A model generated the notes under the pieces. The model saw nothing but the letters and a program-made list of their open reading frames with translations, ran no database searches and had not been told where the DNA came from. Shown piece by piece: positions 29,704-38,614 of a DNA stretch of 64,000 nt; position 1 is the first letter of the stretch, and the number at the start of each line of letters is the position of its first letter. The DNA comes from Sphaerolaimus hirsutus (Eukaryota; Nematoda; Chromadorea; Monhysterida; Sphaerolaimidae), in NCBI GenBank assembly GCA_964036195.1, contig OZ038456.1, forward strand, positions 24,653,792 through 24,717,791, written 5' to 3'. Made by a program: the position numbers and the translations under genes.

Positions 29704-30665
29704 CAGGCTGTCCAGGAGGGGCACATACAAACTGGGGTACACTGGGCACATACAAATTTGCATGTGCCCAAACTTGGAAACATACATTTGTGTTACAGTT
29801 TGTATGTGCCCAAACCATGGGGCACATGCATGTTTGTATGTTCCCGCAGCTAGGCACATGCATGCGCGTGCGCGCGTGTATGTTTCCCAAATGCGGGCAC
29901 ATACAATTTTATGGAAGTCTGTATGTTCCCGTTACTGGGCACATACATATTTATGTATTTTTCCATTTAACACACTTCAACATAATTTCAATCATACTCT
30001 GCATGAGAAATTAGCGGCCAGCTGTTCCGCGGCCAGCTGTTCAGCGGCACCTATCTTTGAAGTCTAAGGGCGACGACATTTTGCATTTGTTGTTCATGTG
30101 AAAGTTATGTGAACATCAGATATTCTTGGCGGACATCATGCCTAGTATGGAAACCTACCGTAACCCATCTGAATAATTAACCAAAAATTATAGTTTCTTA
30201 TCGAAATGTTTATTTTTTATCATGGAGTAATTAATTACGAAATTTATCACAAGATGGTATTCATTATATAATGGTAGGATTCAGCGCATACTTTGCGGTC
30301 CGCCAAGTATACATAAATACATGAATGATATTTTGTGGTGGGCTGATAAAATCGTGCATCAAAATTGCATTATTTTGGTCCTAGTATGTTTCCCAAGCGC
30401 GGGCACATACAAATCTTCAAAAGTCTGTATGTTCCCGAAACTGGGCACATACACGTTTTTCTAAAATGTATGTGCCCGATATCTTGGGGAACATACACGC
30501 GTGTATGTTTCCAAGCGCGGGCACATGCATTGTTTTCAAAAGTTGCATGTGCCCAAAGCTGGAAACAAACATTCTGTTTATCGCATGCATGTGCCCAAAT
30601 ATGGGGAACATACATACGGGGCACATGCAGGGGCACATACGTATGTGCCCCTCCCGGACAGCCTG
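29704..30665. mobile_element. hAT-like element of palindromic GTATGTGCCC units, 8-bp duplication
   Basis: Starts CAGGCTGTCCAGGAGGGGCA and ends with its inverted repeat (TGCCCCTCCCGGACAGCCTG), flanked by exact GTGGCAGC at 29696-29703 and 30666-30673. Both arms are tandem units of GTATGTGCCC/GGGCACATAC spaced 20-50 bp. The middle holds GCGGCCAGCTGTTC repeats and a family J copy (30125-30307). CAG-starting TIRs plus an 8-bp duplication point to hAT. Apparent frames (YVPHIWAHA, VCMCPNHGAHA) are translations of the unit. Confidence 0.92.
30125..30307. mobile_element. Family J MITE nested in the hAT-like element
   Basis: Starts CTTGGCGGACATCATGCC and ends GCGGTCCGCCAAG, good 9-bp TIRs. The body matches the other family J copies (GGAAACCTACCGTAACCC, TTATCACAAGATGGTATTC). 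It is the only complete, uninterrupted J copy in the window. Confidence 0.75.
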
Positions 30666-31320
30666 GTGGCAGCATTGCCATGCTGTTATCCTGGCTGGGC
30701 AGAGGTATGCCTTCAGTTGGCATGCCTGCAATTGACACATTATGCAGCTGCAACCCATCGGTCCACTGCATCTGATGCTGGTGCAGCCCATCATGTTGGT
30801 GCTGCATGCAGTGCTGGTGCAGGTTGTCCTGCCAGTGCTGCATGTCGTGCTGGCACTGTGTGTCGCACCGGACTTGTTGCAGGGAGTTGACTGCATGTTG
30901 CAGACTGACATTGTTGTCAGTGACTGCATCGGTGTTGGGTCTGCTGTGTGGAGTGGCTGCTGGCACTTGTTTGGCCATGTTTGGAACCGGGTTGTCCAGG
31001 CGCTGTCTTTGACCAATTGGCAAAGCATAATCATGCTGCTGAAAATGCTTCTCGAGCTGGTCCAGCTCCAGGTGTGCTGTGTGGATAATTTTTGTGACCC
31101 AAAGATGGCAGCTCGCCCAATTAGTAGTGGGACTGATGGTGGGAGGAATTCTCACAGCTTTACAGTAGCAGGTATTGTGGCACATGTCCACGATTTGCAT
31201 GGCAGCTGGTGTGCCACCTCCATGTCATATATGTGTAAGTGATTGCCATCAATCGATTGACCCGATGTGCAGACATACGGGTGTGGGAAGGCCTGAAATT
31301 TTGCCCTTTCAGTGACTGGG

Positions 31321-32164
31321 TCAACTCCAGCAGCCTGTCACAAACGTTTCGAGTGCAGAGTCTTCAATAAACAGGCCAATTTCACAGCCTGTGTCGATTT
31401 GGCCGCGTATCGGCTGGCCCATGAAGAAAATTTTGGCAACTGGGTCCTGGTGCAGCTGAGTGGTGGCAGTGTAAGTGCTGGGCTTGGTGACTTTCGAAAC
31501 AATTGGGCACCATTCATTGATGTCCAGTTGCAACCCATAGTGGGACTGCTCACTGCCTGACTGCACCTTCGCTGTAGAATGACTGGCCTGGCCTTTGTGG
31601 CTGCTGTCAAAGTTTCCACTAGCTGGGGCAGGCAGACCCGTCTCCTCACAATGCTTCACAATTTTCTGATGTGCAGAGAGCTCCGTTTCACCGTGACAGG
31701 CCATGTTATTTTTCACTTGCTCTACCATGTCTGTCTGGCTGGTAGGCAGGCGATTCAAGGTTCAGGAAGCATTCCCCTGGGCTGTGCCTGAGGGGCCTCT
31801 GGTGCAGGTAGTAGGTGCACAGCTGGGTTGAGCCCCTTCTGCCCGTTGTTTGGTGTGATGGCCCCCACTGTCCACTTGATGCCTGTGACACTTTTGGCTC
31901 ATGATGCCAAAACCCCCTACTACCTTGCTGGTGTCGGAACCGATTGCCTGACTGGAGCGAGTTGCCTTGCAGCTTCTGGCGAGGCTTTTCTAGTTCTTGG
32001 AGTGTGATGTCCATTTTCAAAATGGACATGTCAAGGGGCACCTCCCCTTGCTACCATTTATCTCTCCAAATGTACCAACATGACTCTGGCAAAATACTTG
32101 GCACTTCAGTGAACAGCTTGTCACTGATCATGTGCTCACGATCAGCATCGAAAATTGAGTCTCT
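31321..32164 (-). pseudogene. Element 3 Gag C-terminal part and aspartic protease, decayed
   Basis: On the minus strand, the frame entering from the element 2 junction at 32164 reads FDADREHMISDKLFTEVPS, continuing the capsid frame found at 44622-44716. It reaches a TAG near 32055; after this the frame changes more than once. Frame 31321-31758 ends with KIFFMGQPIRGQIDTGCEIG, a retroelement aspartic protease (Asp-Thr-Gly active site), truncated by a stop at 31321. Several lesions make it a pseudogene. Confidence 0.65.
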
Positions 32165-33406
32165 TGTGATGAAGCCACCGAAGTCAGCGTCTTCTACCAC
32201 CGAATCCAGCAGCTCCAAGACCGTAGTGAGAAACGGCCTTTAGAGTGGTTGATTTCCCGTTGTAGCCAAACGTCCACTTGTCGACAGCCAAGTTGAGTTT
32301 ATTTCGTAGTTGTGTGTTGAAAAAGGGGGTTCGAATTGTTCCAGGTACTTTATTTCGATCAGATACAGCATGTTACAAAAGCGCAAAGTCTAGCGAGCTT
32401 CCTAATCGAAGTTTCTATCGCTAGCTTATTTTCGTTCAGTAGCTTGGGGTCCGCAGACTGAAGTAAAAACTTCCAAAGTAGCTAAGATACGGAAATCATG
32501 TATAGAAAAACAGCTACAGTAATTTCCTAATACAAATACACAAATAAGTCATAAATGCAACAAATAAACACATCTAGCCGAAACAGTTGCCTTATACTGC
32601 ACGTGCATACATTCAAACAATTATGGTAAAGAAATACCAGGTACAAATTGGGCTAATGGAAAAACTATTAATCTTGAGAGGCGCGAAGTCGGCAAACTCG
32701 GCCGATTTACTAATTTGCTTCAATTTGTCAGAAAACATTGACGCACATTGAAACTAATATAATAGGGTTCGAAAACTGTAAATAGTAGTGCAAATGTTCC
32801 TAATGACGTAAATAGAGCAAGGTATATTCAATATAATAATAACAATCACTTCCTGGAAACGTATATTTCATAATGGACAAATTGGGACTTACACAAGTAA
32901 ATGGGTATAATAATTGAGCAGGGTTTGTAATAATTATGCCTACGCGAAGGGCTTCATAAATACGTACAGTAAATGCTTGTCGCACACAGGGCACTATTTC
33001 TCTATTAGGACGCTGGCCTAAGTAAATATGTAGCACATAAATATTTACAAGATTTGACTTTATCAACTTACAAGTAAACCATGTAAATGTATATATAATA
33101 ATGATCAGAAAATTATGGCAAGTTGAATGAGCCTAATTTCATATTAATACACCTAATAATAACTTATTTGACTTTTAAACCTAAATATTTCTCATAAACA
33201 TATTGATTACTCATAAAACACTTTCCTAATTAAATATTCTCCATGGATAAATAATATAGTGCAGGAAATATAATTTGATATTTTGCGTGGTAAATAAATA
33301 TAGTGCATGAAAAGTAAAATAGTGCAAATAAGTAAATGTGCGAATATGAGCCTAATTATCAATTCTCTGTATTTCTTTATCCATTCATTTTGCCACGGTC
33401 AGCACA
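32165..33406 (-). repeat. Element 2 3' LTR
   Basis: 1242 bp, AT-rich with several TAAATA runs. It is identical to 43380-44621 except for about 6 substitutions (for example AGCCAAACGTCCAC versus AGCCGAACGTCAAC). Open frames within (32800-33066 and its copy at 44015-44323) are LTR sequence. Confidence 0.95.
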
Positions 33407-33448
33407 CTCCGGGCGGAAGAGTTGCTGCACCCCGTTGTTGCAGCAACG

Positions 33449-36400
33449 TCACATGCTGGTGGTGGTGGGCGCCAAAGTGATGAGTGGCGTTTCCACAGTC
33501 GCCTCGGTGGTGAACGTGGTCGTGCGCGAAGTCGTGGGCGTGCGTGAAGTCACAGGTCCGGTTGCTGGTGATGCCAACGCCGACCTAGCCTGATGATGAA
33601 GTAAGTAGTTGCCCGTGTCGCTTCCTGCGCGTTCGCGTGAGGTGAATTTGGGGATATCAGGCATGTGAACACTGTCTCTGTTCCTGGCTCCGACTTGTCC
33701 CTCATCAGCTGAACTTTCATCTGGCTGAACGTATGCTGATAGAGACTTTGCCATTCTGTCCTCGGTTTCTGCTCTCCTGGCAAATCTGACGGACTGTGTT
33801 GAGTTGGACCTGGCTCTCCTCTTGATTGCTGGTTTCAACTCTGTCTTGCGCACTTTTCTTTGTGGATAATTGGTCTCTTTCTGAGTTGATTTCTTGATAG
33901 TATATTTGATGGCTCTGAAGCATAGCAATATGCATTTGAACGGACACACTATGCATTTCCATATGCATGTGTATACACATGGTGGAATCACTGGCTTTCC
34001 TGTGGCAATTCTCCAATTGTACCACAGGTATCCTGCAGCTACGATTCCGGCTATCAGGATTGTGATCCCCAGCAGCATTGCGATTGTGTTGATGATCACT
34101 TGAAAGGGTCCTTTTAGCATTCCTCCCATAAAGTTGGTGTACCCTTTTGACACTCCAGATATATAGTGACCATATGCTTTGCCGATTCCTGCTGCCGTCT
34201 GTCCAATTCCAGCTCCAATGCCTTCTATTGAATTTCTGATCACTCTGGGATCCAATGACATATCTGCTGTGTAATCGATCAACTGGTTCTGCACATGCTC
34301 CAAATTCTGTAGTCTCTGAATCTGGCCTCTAACATCCATGAAATTGGTCGCTCTGTTGACAATGTTGGTGAACAGGTGAGGCGCGTCAAACGTGAAGGCC
34401 TGCCACTGTCCTTTCCATGTCATTTCAATTGGCGTCTCTGTGACATGCACCATTCCATGTGCAGACTTCCACTGTCCATGCTCATTTCTGTACAGGTGCG
34501 GTGTAGTGTGGCTGCAGTCCTCTTCTGGTGATTTCTCCACCAAGTCTCTGCTACCTGGGCTCTTGAACCACAAGGGCCCGTCTTTGTCCAATCTCATTGG
34601 TGTGTACTTGTAACATGTTTCTCCCACTTTCCCTGTCTGATAAATTATGTATGGCTGCACTTCCTTGCATTCCCAAAACATAATTGCTTCTCCAGCCCAT
34701 TCTGCATGAACATCCTGTCTTCCCAGCATGGCTCGAATCCCCAGTGTTGGATCGATGCGGAAAAGCTGAGTCAACATGTCCAGCTGGTTCTTGCGAAGTT
34801 GACATAGCTGATGCCATACAATCGCAAATTGTGCCTGAGTCATCTCTCTGACTACATGTTGCAGGAACTGAAACTTGGAGTTTCTGTCGTCCAATCTGGC
34901 ATACAATGTTCCACTGATTGTCGACTCTCTTGCCTCCACTATCTTTCCTGGCATTGCCCATTCCACAGGCACATCTTCTCTTCTGTCAAACTGGATGAAT
35001 ACACCTCCTTGATCGGTGTAGTATGCGTCTCCCGGAACACATTCTGAGCCAATTGGCCTTTTTGTCTTGTTGCTGTGAGAGTACGCTGCTTGCAACTTTG
35101 ATACAATAATTGTCTGGCCAGATATCTCTGATTTGAATCTGCCAATTCTCTCATATGCACATTGATGCTTGAAGTTCTCTGTATCCCACACTGTGATTCC
35201 ATAATTGTGGTCTCTGCAATGTCCCATCATGGCTCTGCACTGGCTGAAATCTTGCAAGTCGCTGATTACAGTCTTTCCATCAAGTGAAGCCACGGTTCCT
35301 TCTTCCATGTAGAAGTTACTGATGACATTCTCTTTGTCATGGCAACACCATGAATATTCCACATTCAAGGTTTGATTGGTTGTCCACACTCTGGGCTCCA
35401 TTTCCACTAAAGGTGTTCCTCTGAACATTTTGTGAATTCTTGCATAGTTACAGGCTACTATGCCAACATGCTGGTATTTCTCAAAATTGCCTGTAATGCC
35501 TTTCGCTCCCCAGAAACTGGTGTGTGTGATGATCTCTTTGATTCTGATGTAGCATCTATATGCTTTTTCTTTCTGTGGAATCTGTCTCTGTGCGTAAAGT
35601 GTAACTTTCATTGCCTTGACAAAATTCCTTGGTGGGATATGGCACTGCACTTCTTCAGGAACTGTAAGCGCATGTCCATGCCTCCCACTGGTACAAATTT
35701 GGTACTTCTGGCTTTGTGAACTGATCACCTGTTCCACAGGATGATCTTTGATTGCATCCTTGAATCTCTCATAAGTCTGCATTTCTCTGACAGATTTTGG
35801 TGGCCATTCTGAAGGCAAAGGCGGCAATCCATGATGCGCTGCCAATGATGGTGGCCTTACTGTCGAGGTTTCTAGAACGTATGTTCTGGAAAATACTTCG
35901 CTGTAAGCCCTGCCGGCTTCTCTCAGCGTTGCTGACTCTGACACGCCTGTCAGCATCAACACTATGCACAACATTCCAATCACCAGACTGCTGGTGGTTG
36001 CCGTGGTTTTCCCTGTTGCACTCCTCAGGACTCTATCTGATGCTGAGTTCTTCTGAGCAGGATCTGGTATAGGATTTCCGTCTGAATTCTGATTTCTGAC
36101 GTGTTTCTGGACAATTGCTGGGTCCAGTAAATCCACTTTGACTGTCACTGCTGTCTCTGGGATATCCATTGTCTTTGAATTGATTTCCAGCAGATACAAT
36201 TGATTGAGTGGTCTGCTGACCACATTTCTGTTGGCAGTTCTGACTTTTGCTGAGCGAATCTGTCCATCTTTGCTGGGCTCTAACTGCTCAATGCGACCCA
36301 TCCTCCATGCACCTCTGGGCATGTTTTCTTCATAAATCAGCACAACTTCATTCACTTTGGGTTCTTGAGTCGCTGTCAATCTGCCATGTTTGTGCGTCAC

Positions 36401-38614
36401 CTGAGTTCTTTCCCTCAAACTCGGGATATACTCTTGATGCCACAAGTCCCAGAACTTATCCAAAGTTTGCTGGGTTGTCTCCCAATATTTCTGCAGTTTC
36501 GCTGCGTTATCCATTCTGGGCACAAATTCTCCATCTTTGTCTGCGTCAAACTGTGGTGCTCCAATCTGACCCTCCCCTGTCAGGAAGTCTTTTGGTGTCA
36601 GCACTCTGAGGCTCTTTACATCACCATAGATGTAAGAGATTGGCCTGCTGTTGATCACTGCCTCGACTTCTGGCAGAAGTGTCAACAATTCTTGCAGGGT
36701 TAACATTCTGTGCCCCACAGCTGCCTTGAAATGTTTCTTGGTGATGCCCACCATTCTCTCATAGACTCCTCCCTGCCATGGTGCCATAGGAGTAGTCATG
36801 TTCCACTGGATTTGTTGCTGTGAGCAGTAAGTCTGTACTGCTCCACTTTTGATCATTTCTGACCATTCCTTTCCAGTATTGATGGCCTTGTCAGTGCTTG
36901 TGCTGAGCACTTTCTCTGTCAATTTGAATTGCGTCGCATTGTCTGAAATCACTGCCTCAGGCTTTCCACGCCTGGCGATGAATCTCCTGACTGCGTTCAG
37001 GAATTCCTGTGCTGTCATGTCCAGCACACTTTCCAGGTGAACTGCACGTGTCACCATACATGTGAACAAACAGATCCACATTTTCCTGTGATCTTTGTCC
37101 ACTTTGTACCAAACTGGTCCCAGATAATCCAAACCCGTGTACTGGAACGGTCTGGCTCTCTGAACTCTGGTTTCTGGTAAATCTGGCATTGGTGGAAGCT
37201 GGTACGGCTTCGCTCCCAATTTTTTACAGGTCGGGCAGGTTCTGGTCACATTGTAGATCACCCGTCTGCCCTGTGTAATCCAGTACTTTTGTCTGATCGC
37301 TGCCAATGTGTGTTGCACTCCTGCATGCATCAACTTCTCATGCTGGTCTCTGACGATCAGCTGAGTCACTGTAGCCGTTGCTGGCAACAGTATGAGTGGC
37401 ACTGTGACCTCCTGTGGGTCTGTATGCTCCATTCTGCCGTGGCACTTCAGGATTCCATCCTGATGCATTTGCACATTGAGCCATTTGATCAACTGCTGGT
37501 CTGCAGCTGCTTTCTTGCCATCCTGGCTGCCTTTGCTGTGGCCTGTTGCCAGAATCTCTGCCACACCTTTGTAATGATTTTGTTGCGTCACTTTGATCCA
37601 ATATTTCAACGCAATCTCTCTTTCTTCAATACTGATAATTCCCTGTGGTTTTATTGTACCACAGATACTTTCCATGATTTCTGACAATCCATTCTGACTG
37701 TCATTTCTGTTGCGCTTTTTGTGCATCTGTCGCACAAATCTCATCACGTATACTGTTGCATCCAGTAACTTTGTCAGTGATGAGAATCTCTGAATCTCAA
37801 TTCCCAATGGATTGCTTTGCTTGCTTTCATCAGCTTGCACATTGCTGGCATCTGGGTCACTGACCACTTGCTGTGTGGCGCCCAGGTAAATTGGACTGGC
37901 TTTTGGGAACTTGAGCTCTTCTTTCTTGATTTCTGCCATTACTTCTGGCGTGACTGGCTCCACTTTCGGCTCTGGCCACTCTCCAGTCATTAGCCATTCT
38001 GGCCCCTTCCACCACAGGTTACTGCCTTCCAACTCTGACATATTCATGCCTCTTGTGGCCATGTCAGCTGGGTTCTCCAGTCCTGCGATGTGTCTGATGT
38101 GCATGTTCTCTGTCTCACTCTGAATTTTCCTGATTTCATCCAATCTGTTCTTGACAAAACATGCCAGTGGCTTCGCTGTTGTTAGCCACTTCAGACAACA
38201 GGTTGAATCTGACCATACAACTGTTTGACTGAATTTGACGTCCTTGAGCTCTTTGTGAATAAACTTTGACATTCTGCTGCCGATCAACATTGCTAACAAT
38301 TCCAGCCGTGGAATTGTCACTTCTGGTTTCTTTGGAGCTAGTCTCAATCTGGAGTACAGCAGGCTTGATGTGCCGCTGTCATTTTCCGTTTTCTGGCATA
38401 TGTATGCCGCTGCGCTGTATGCCATTGCTGAGGCATCAACGAAAATGTGCAGTTGTGCATCTGCACTACTCTGATAATTCAGATTTCTGTTGAACTTGAT
38501 CTGTCCAACCTTGAGCAATTCTGTCTCTAATTGCTGCCAAATTGCTGTCTGTTCCTCAGACAGGGGAGTATCCCACTCTTTGGCACTTGGTCCTGAATGC
38601 CATAACATCTGCAA
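33449..38614 (-). CDS. Element 2 RNase H-integrase-envelope-like polyprotein
   Basis: 1721 codons; the annotated start is a TTG inside the shared frame, so the true N-terminus comes from the Gag-Pol frame through a frameshift. RNase H FVDASAMAY (about 60) and WSDSTCC; NPADMATRG (about 150). Integrase HHCC (MHAGVQHTL to CPTCKK, about 421-460), Asp in GLDYLGPVW (about 501) and SDNATQF (about 561), Glu in VYERMVG (about 618). A signal-like helix (LVIGMLCIVLMLTGVSES, about 877-895) opens the envelope-like part: conserved WCCHDKEN, FKHQCAYE, DVHAEWAGEAIMFWECKE. A Gly-rich juxtamembrane stretch then precedes a transmembrane helix (TIAMLLGITILIAGIVAAGY, about 1508-1527) and a Cys- then basic/Ser/Thr-rich tail. 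Envelope is fused in frame behind integrase with no internal stop. Confidence 0.93.
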   Translation of the reverse strand: MQMLWHSGPSAKEWDTPLSEEQTAIWQQLETELLKVGQIKFNRNLNYQSSADAQLHIFVDASAMAYSAAAYICQKTENDSGTSSLLYSRLRLAPKKPEVTIPRLELLAMLIGSRMSKFIHKELKDVKFSQTVVWSDSTCCLKWLTTAKPLACFVKNRLDEIRKIQSETENMHIRHIAGLENPADMATRGMNMSELEGSNLWWKGPEWLMTGEWPEPKVEPVTPEVMAEIKKEELKFPKASPIYLGATQQVVSDPDASNVQADESKQSNPLGIEIQRFSSLTKLLDATVYVMRFVRQMHKKRNRNDSQNGLSEIMESICGTIKPQGIISIEEREIALKYWIKVTQQNHYKGVAEILATGHSKGSQDGKKAAADQQLIKWLNVQMHQDGILKCHGRMEHTDPQEVTVPLILLPATATVTQLIVRDQHEKLMHAGVQHTLAAIRQKYWITQGRRVIYNVTRTCPTCKKLGAKPYQLPPMPDLPETRVQRARPFQYTGLDYLGPVWYKVDKDHRKMWICLFTCMVTRAVHLESVLDMTAQEFLNAVRRFIARRGKPEAVISDNATQFKLTEKVLSTSTDKAINTGKEWSEMIKSGAVQTYCSQQQIQWNMTTPMAPWQGGVYERMVGITKKHFKAAVGHRMLTLQELLTLLPEVEAVINSRPISYIYGDVKSLRVLTPKDFLTGEGQIGAPQFDADKDGEFVPRMDNAAKLQKYWETTQQTLDKFWDLWHQEYIPSLRERTQVTHKHGRLTATQEPKVNEVVLIYEENMPRGAWRMGRIEQLEPSKDGQIRSAKVRTANRNVVSRPLNQLYLLEINSKTMDIPETAVTVKVDLLDPAIVQKHVRNQNSDGNPIPDPAQKNSASDRVLRSATGKTTATTSSLVIGMLCIVLMLTGVSESATLREAGRAYSEVFSRTYVLETSTVRPPSLAAHHGLPPLPSEWPPKSVREMQTYERFKDAIKDHPVEQVISSQSQKYQICTSGRHGHALTVPEEVQCHIPPRNFVKAMKVTLYAQRQIPQKEKAYRCYIRIKEIITHTSFWGAKGITGNFEKYQHVGIVACNYARIHKMFRGTPLVEMEPRVWTTNQTLNVEYSWCCHDKENVISNFYMEEGTVASLDGKTVISDLQDFSQCRAMMGHCRDHNYGITVWDTENFKHQCAYERIGRFKSEISGQTIIVSKLQAAYSHSNKTKRPIGSECVPGDAYYTDQGGVFIQFDRREDVPVEWAMPGKIVEARESTISGTLYARLDDRNSKFQFLQHVVREMTQAQFAIVWHQLCQLRKNQLDMLTQLFRIDPTLGIRAMLGRQDVHAEWAGEAIMFWECKEVQPYIIYQTGKVGETCYKYTPMRLDKDGPLWFKSPGSRDLVEKSPEEDCSHTTPHLYRNEHGQWKSAHGMVHVTETPIEMTWKGQWQAFTFDAPHLFTNIVNRATNFMDVRGQIQRLQNLEHVQNQLIDYTADMSLDPRVIRNSIEGIGAGIGQTAAGIGKAYGHYISGVSKGYTNFMGGMLKGPFQVIINTIAMLLGITILIAGIVAAGYLWYNWRIATGKPVIPPCVYTCIWKCIVCPFKCILLCFRAIKYTIKKSTQKETNYPQRKVRKTELKPAIKRRARSNSTQSVRFARRAETEDRMAKSLSAYVQPDESSADEGQVGARNRDSVHMPDIPKFTSRERAGSDTGNYLLHHQARSALASPATGPVTSRTPTTSRTTTFTTEATVETPLITLAPTTTSM

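Larger units (their letters stand above)
29490..31320 (-). pseudogene. Element 3 C-terminal coding region, split by a hAT-like element
   Basis: On the minus strand an open frame from 31200 (MCHNTCYCKAVRIPP, then LELDQLEKHFQQHDYALPIG, then a His/Gln/Met-rich stretch with repeated QH.MQH-type units) enters the hAT-like element at 30665. Beyond the element, at 29703, the same frame resumes (IMPHIPLVATCRSR) and ends in a Lys-rich tail (KTGRKTEAKI) with a stop at 29490. Removing the element and one 8-bp duplication copy keeps the frame. I recognise no domain; it follows the protease and is not RT. A frame shift separates it from the protease near 31325. Confidence 0.5.

Noticed and set aside
29632-30067. 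Cys/His-rich frames (VCMCPN.GAHA, MCPHLGNIHA) that resemble zinc-finger repeats
   Set aside because: They are read-through of the palindromic GTATGTGCCC unit in a hAT-like element and occur in several frames on both strands.
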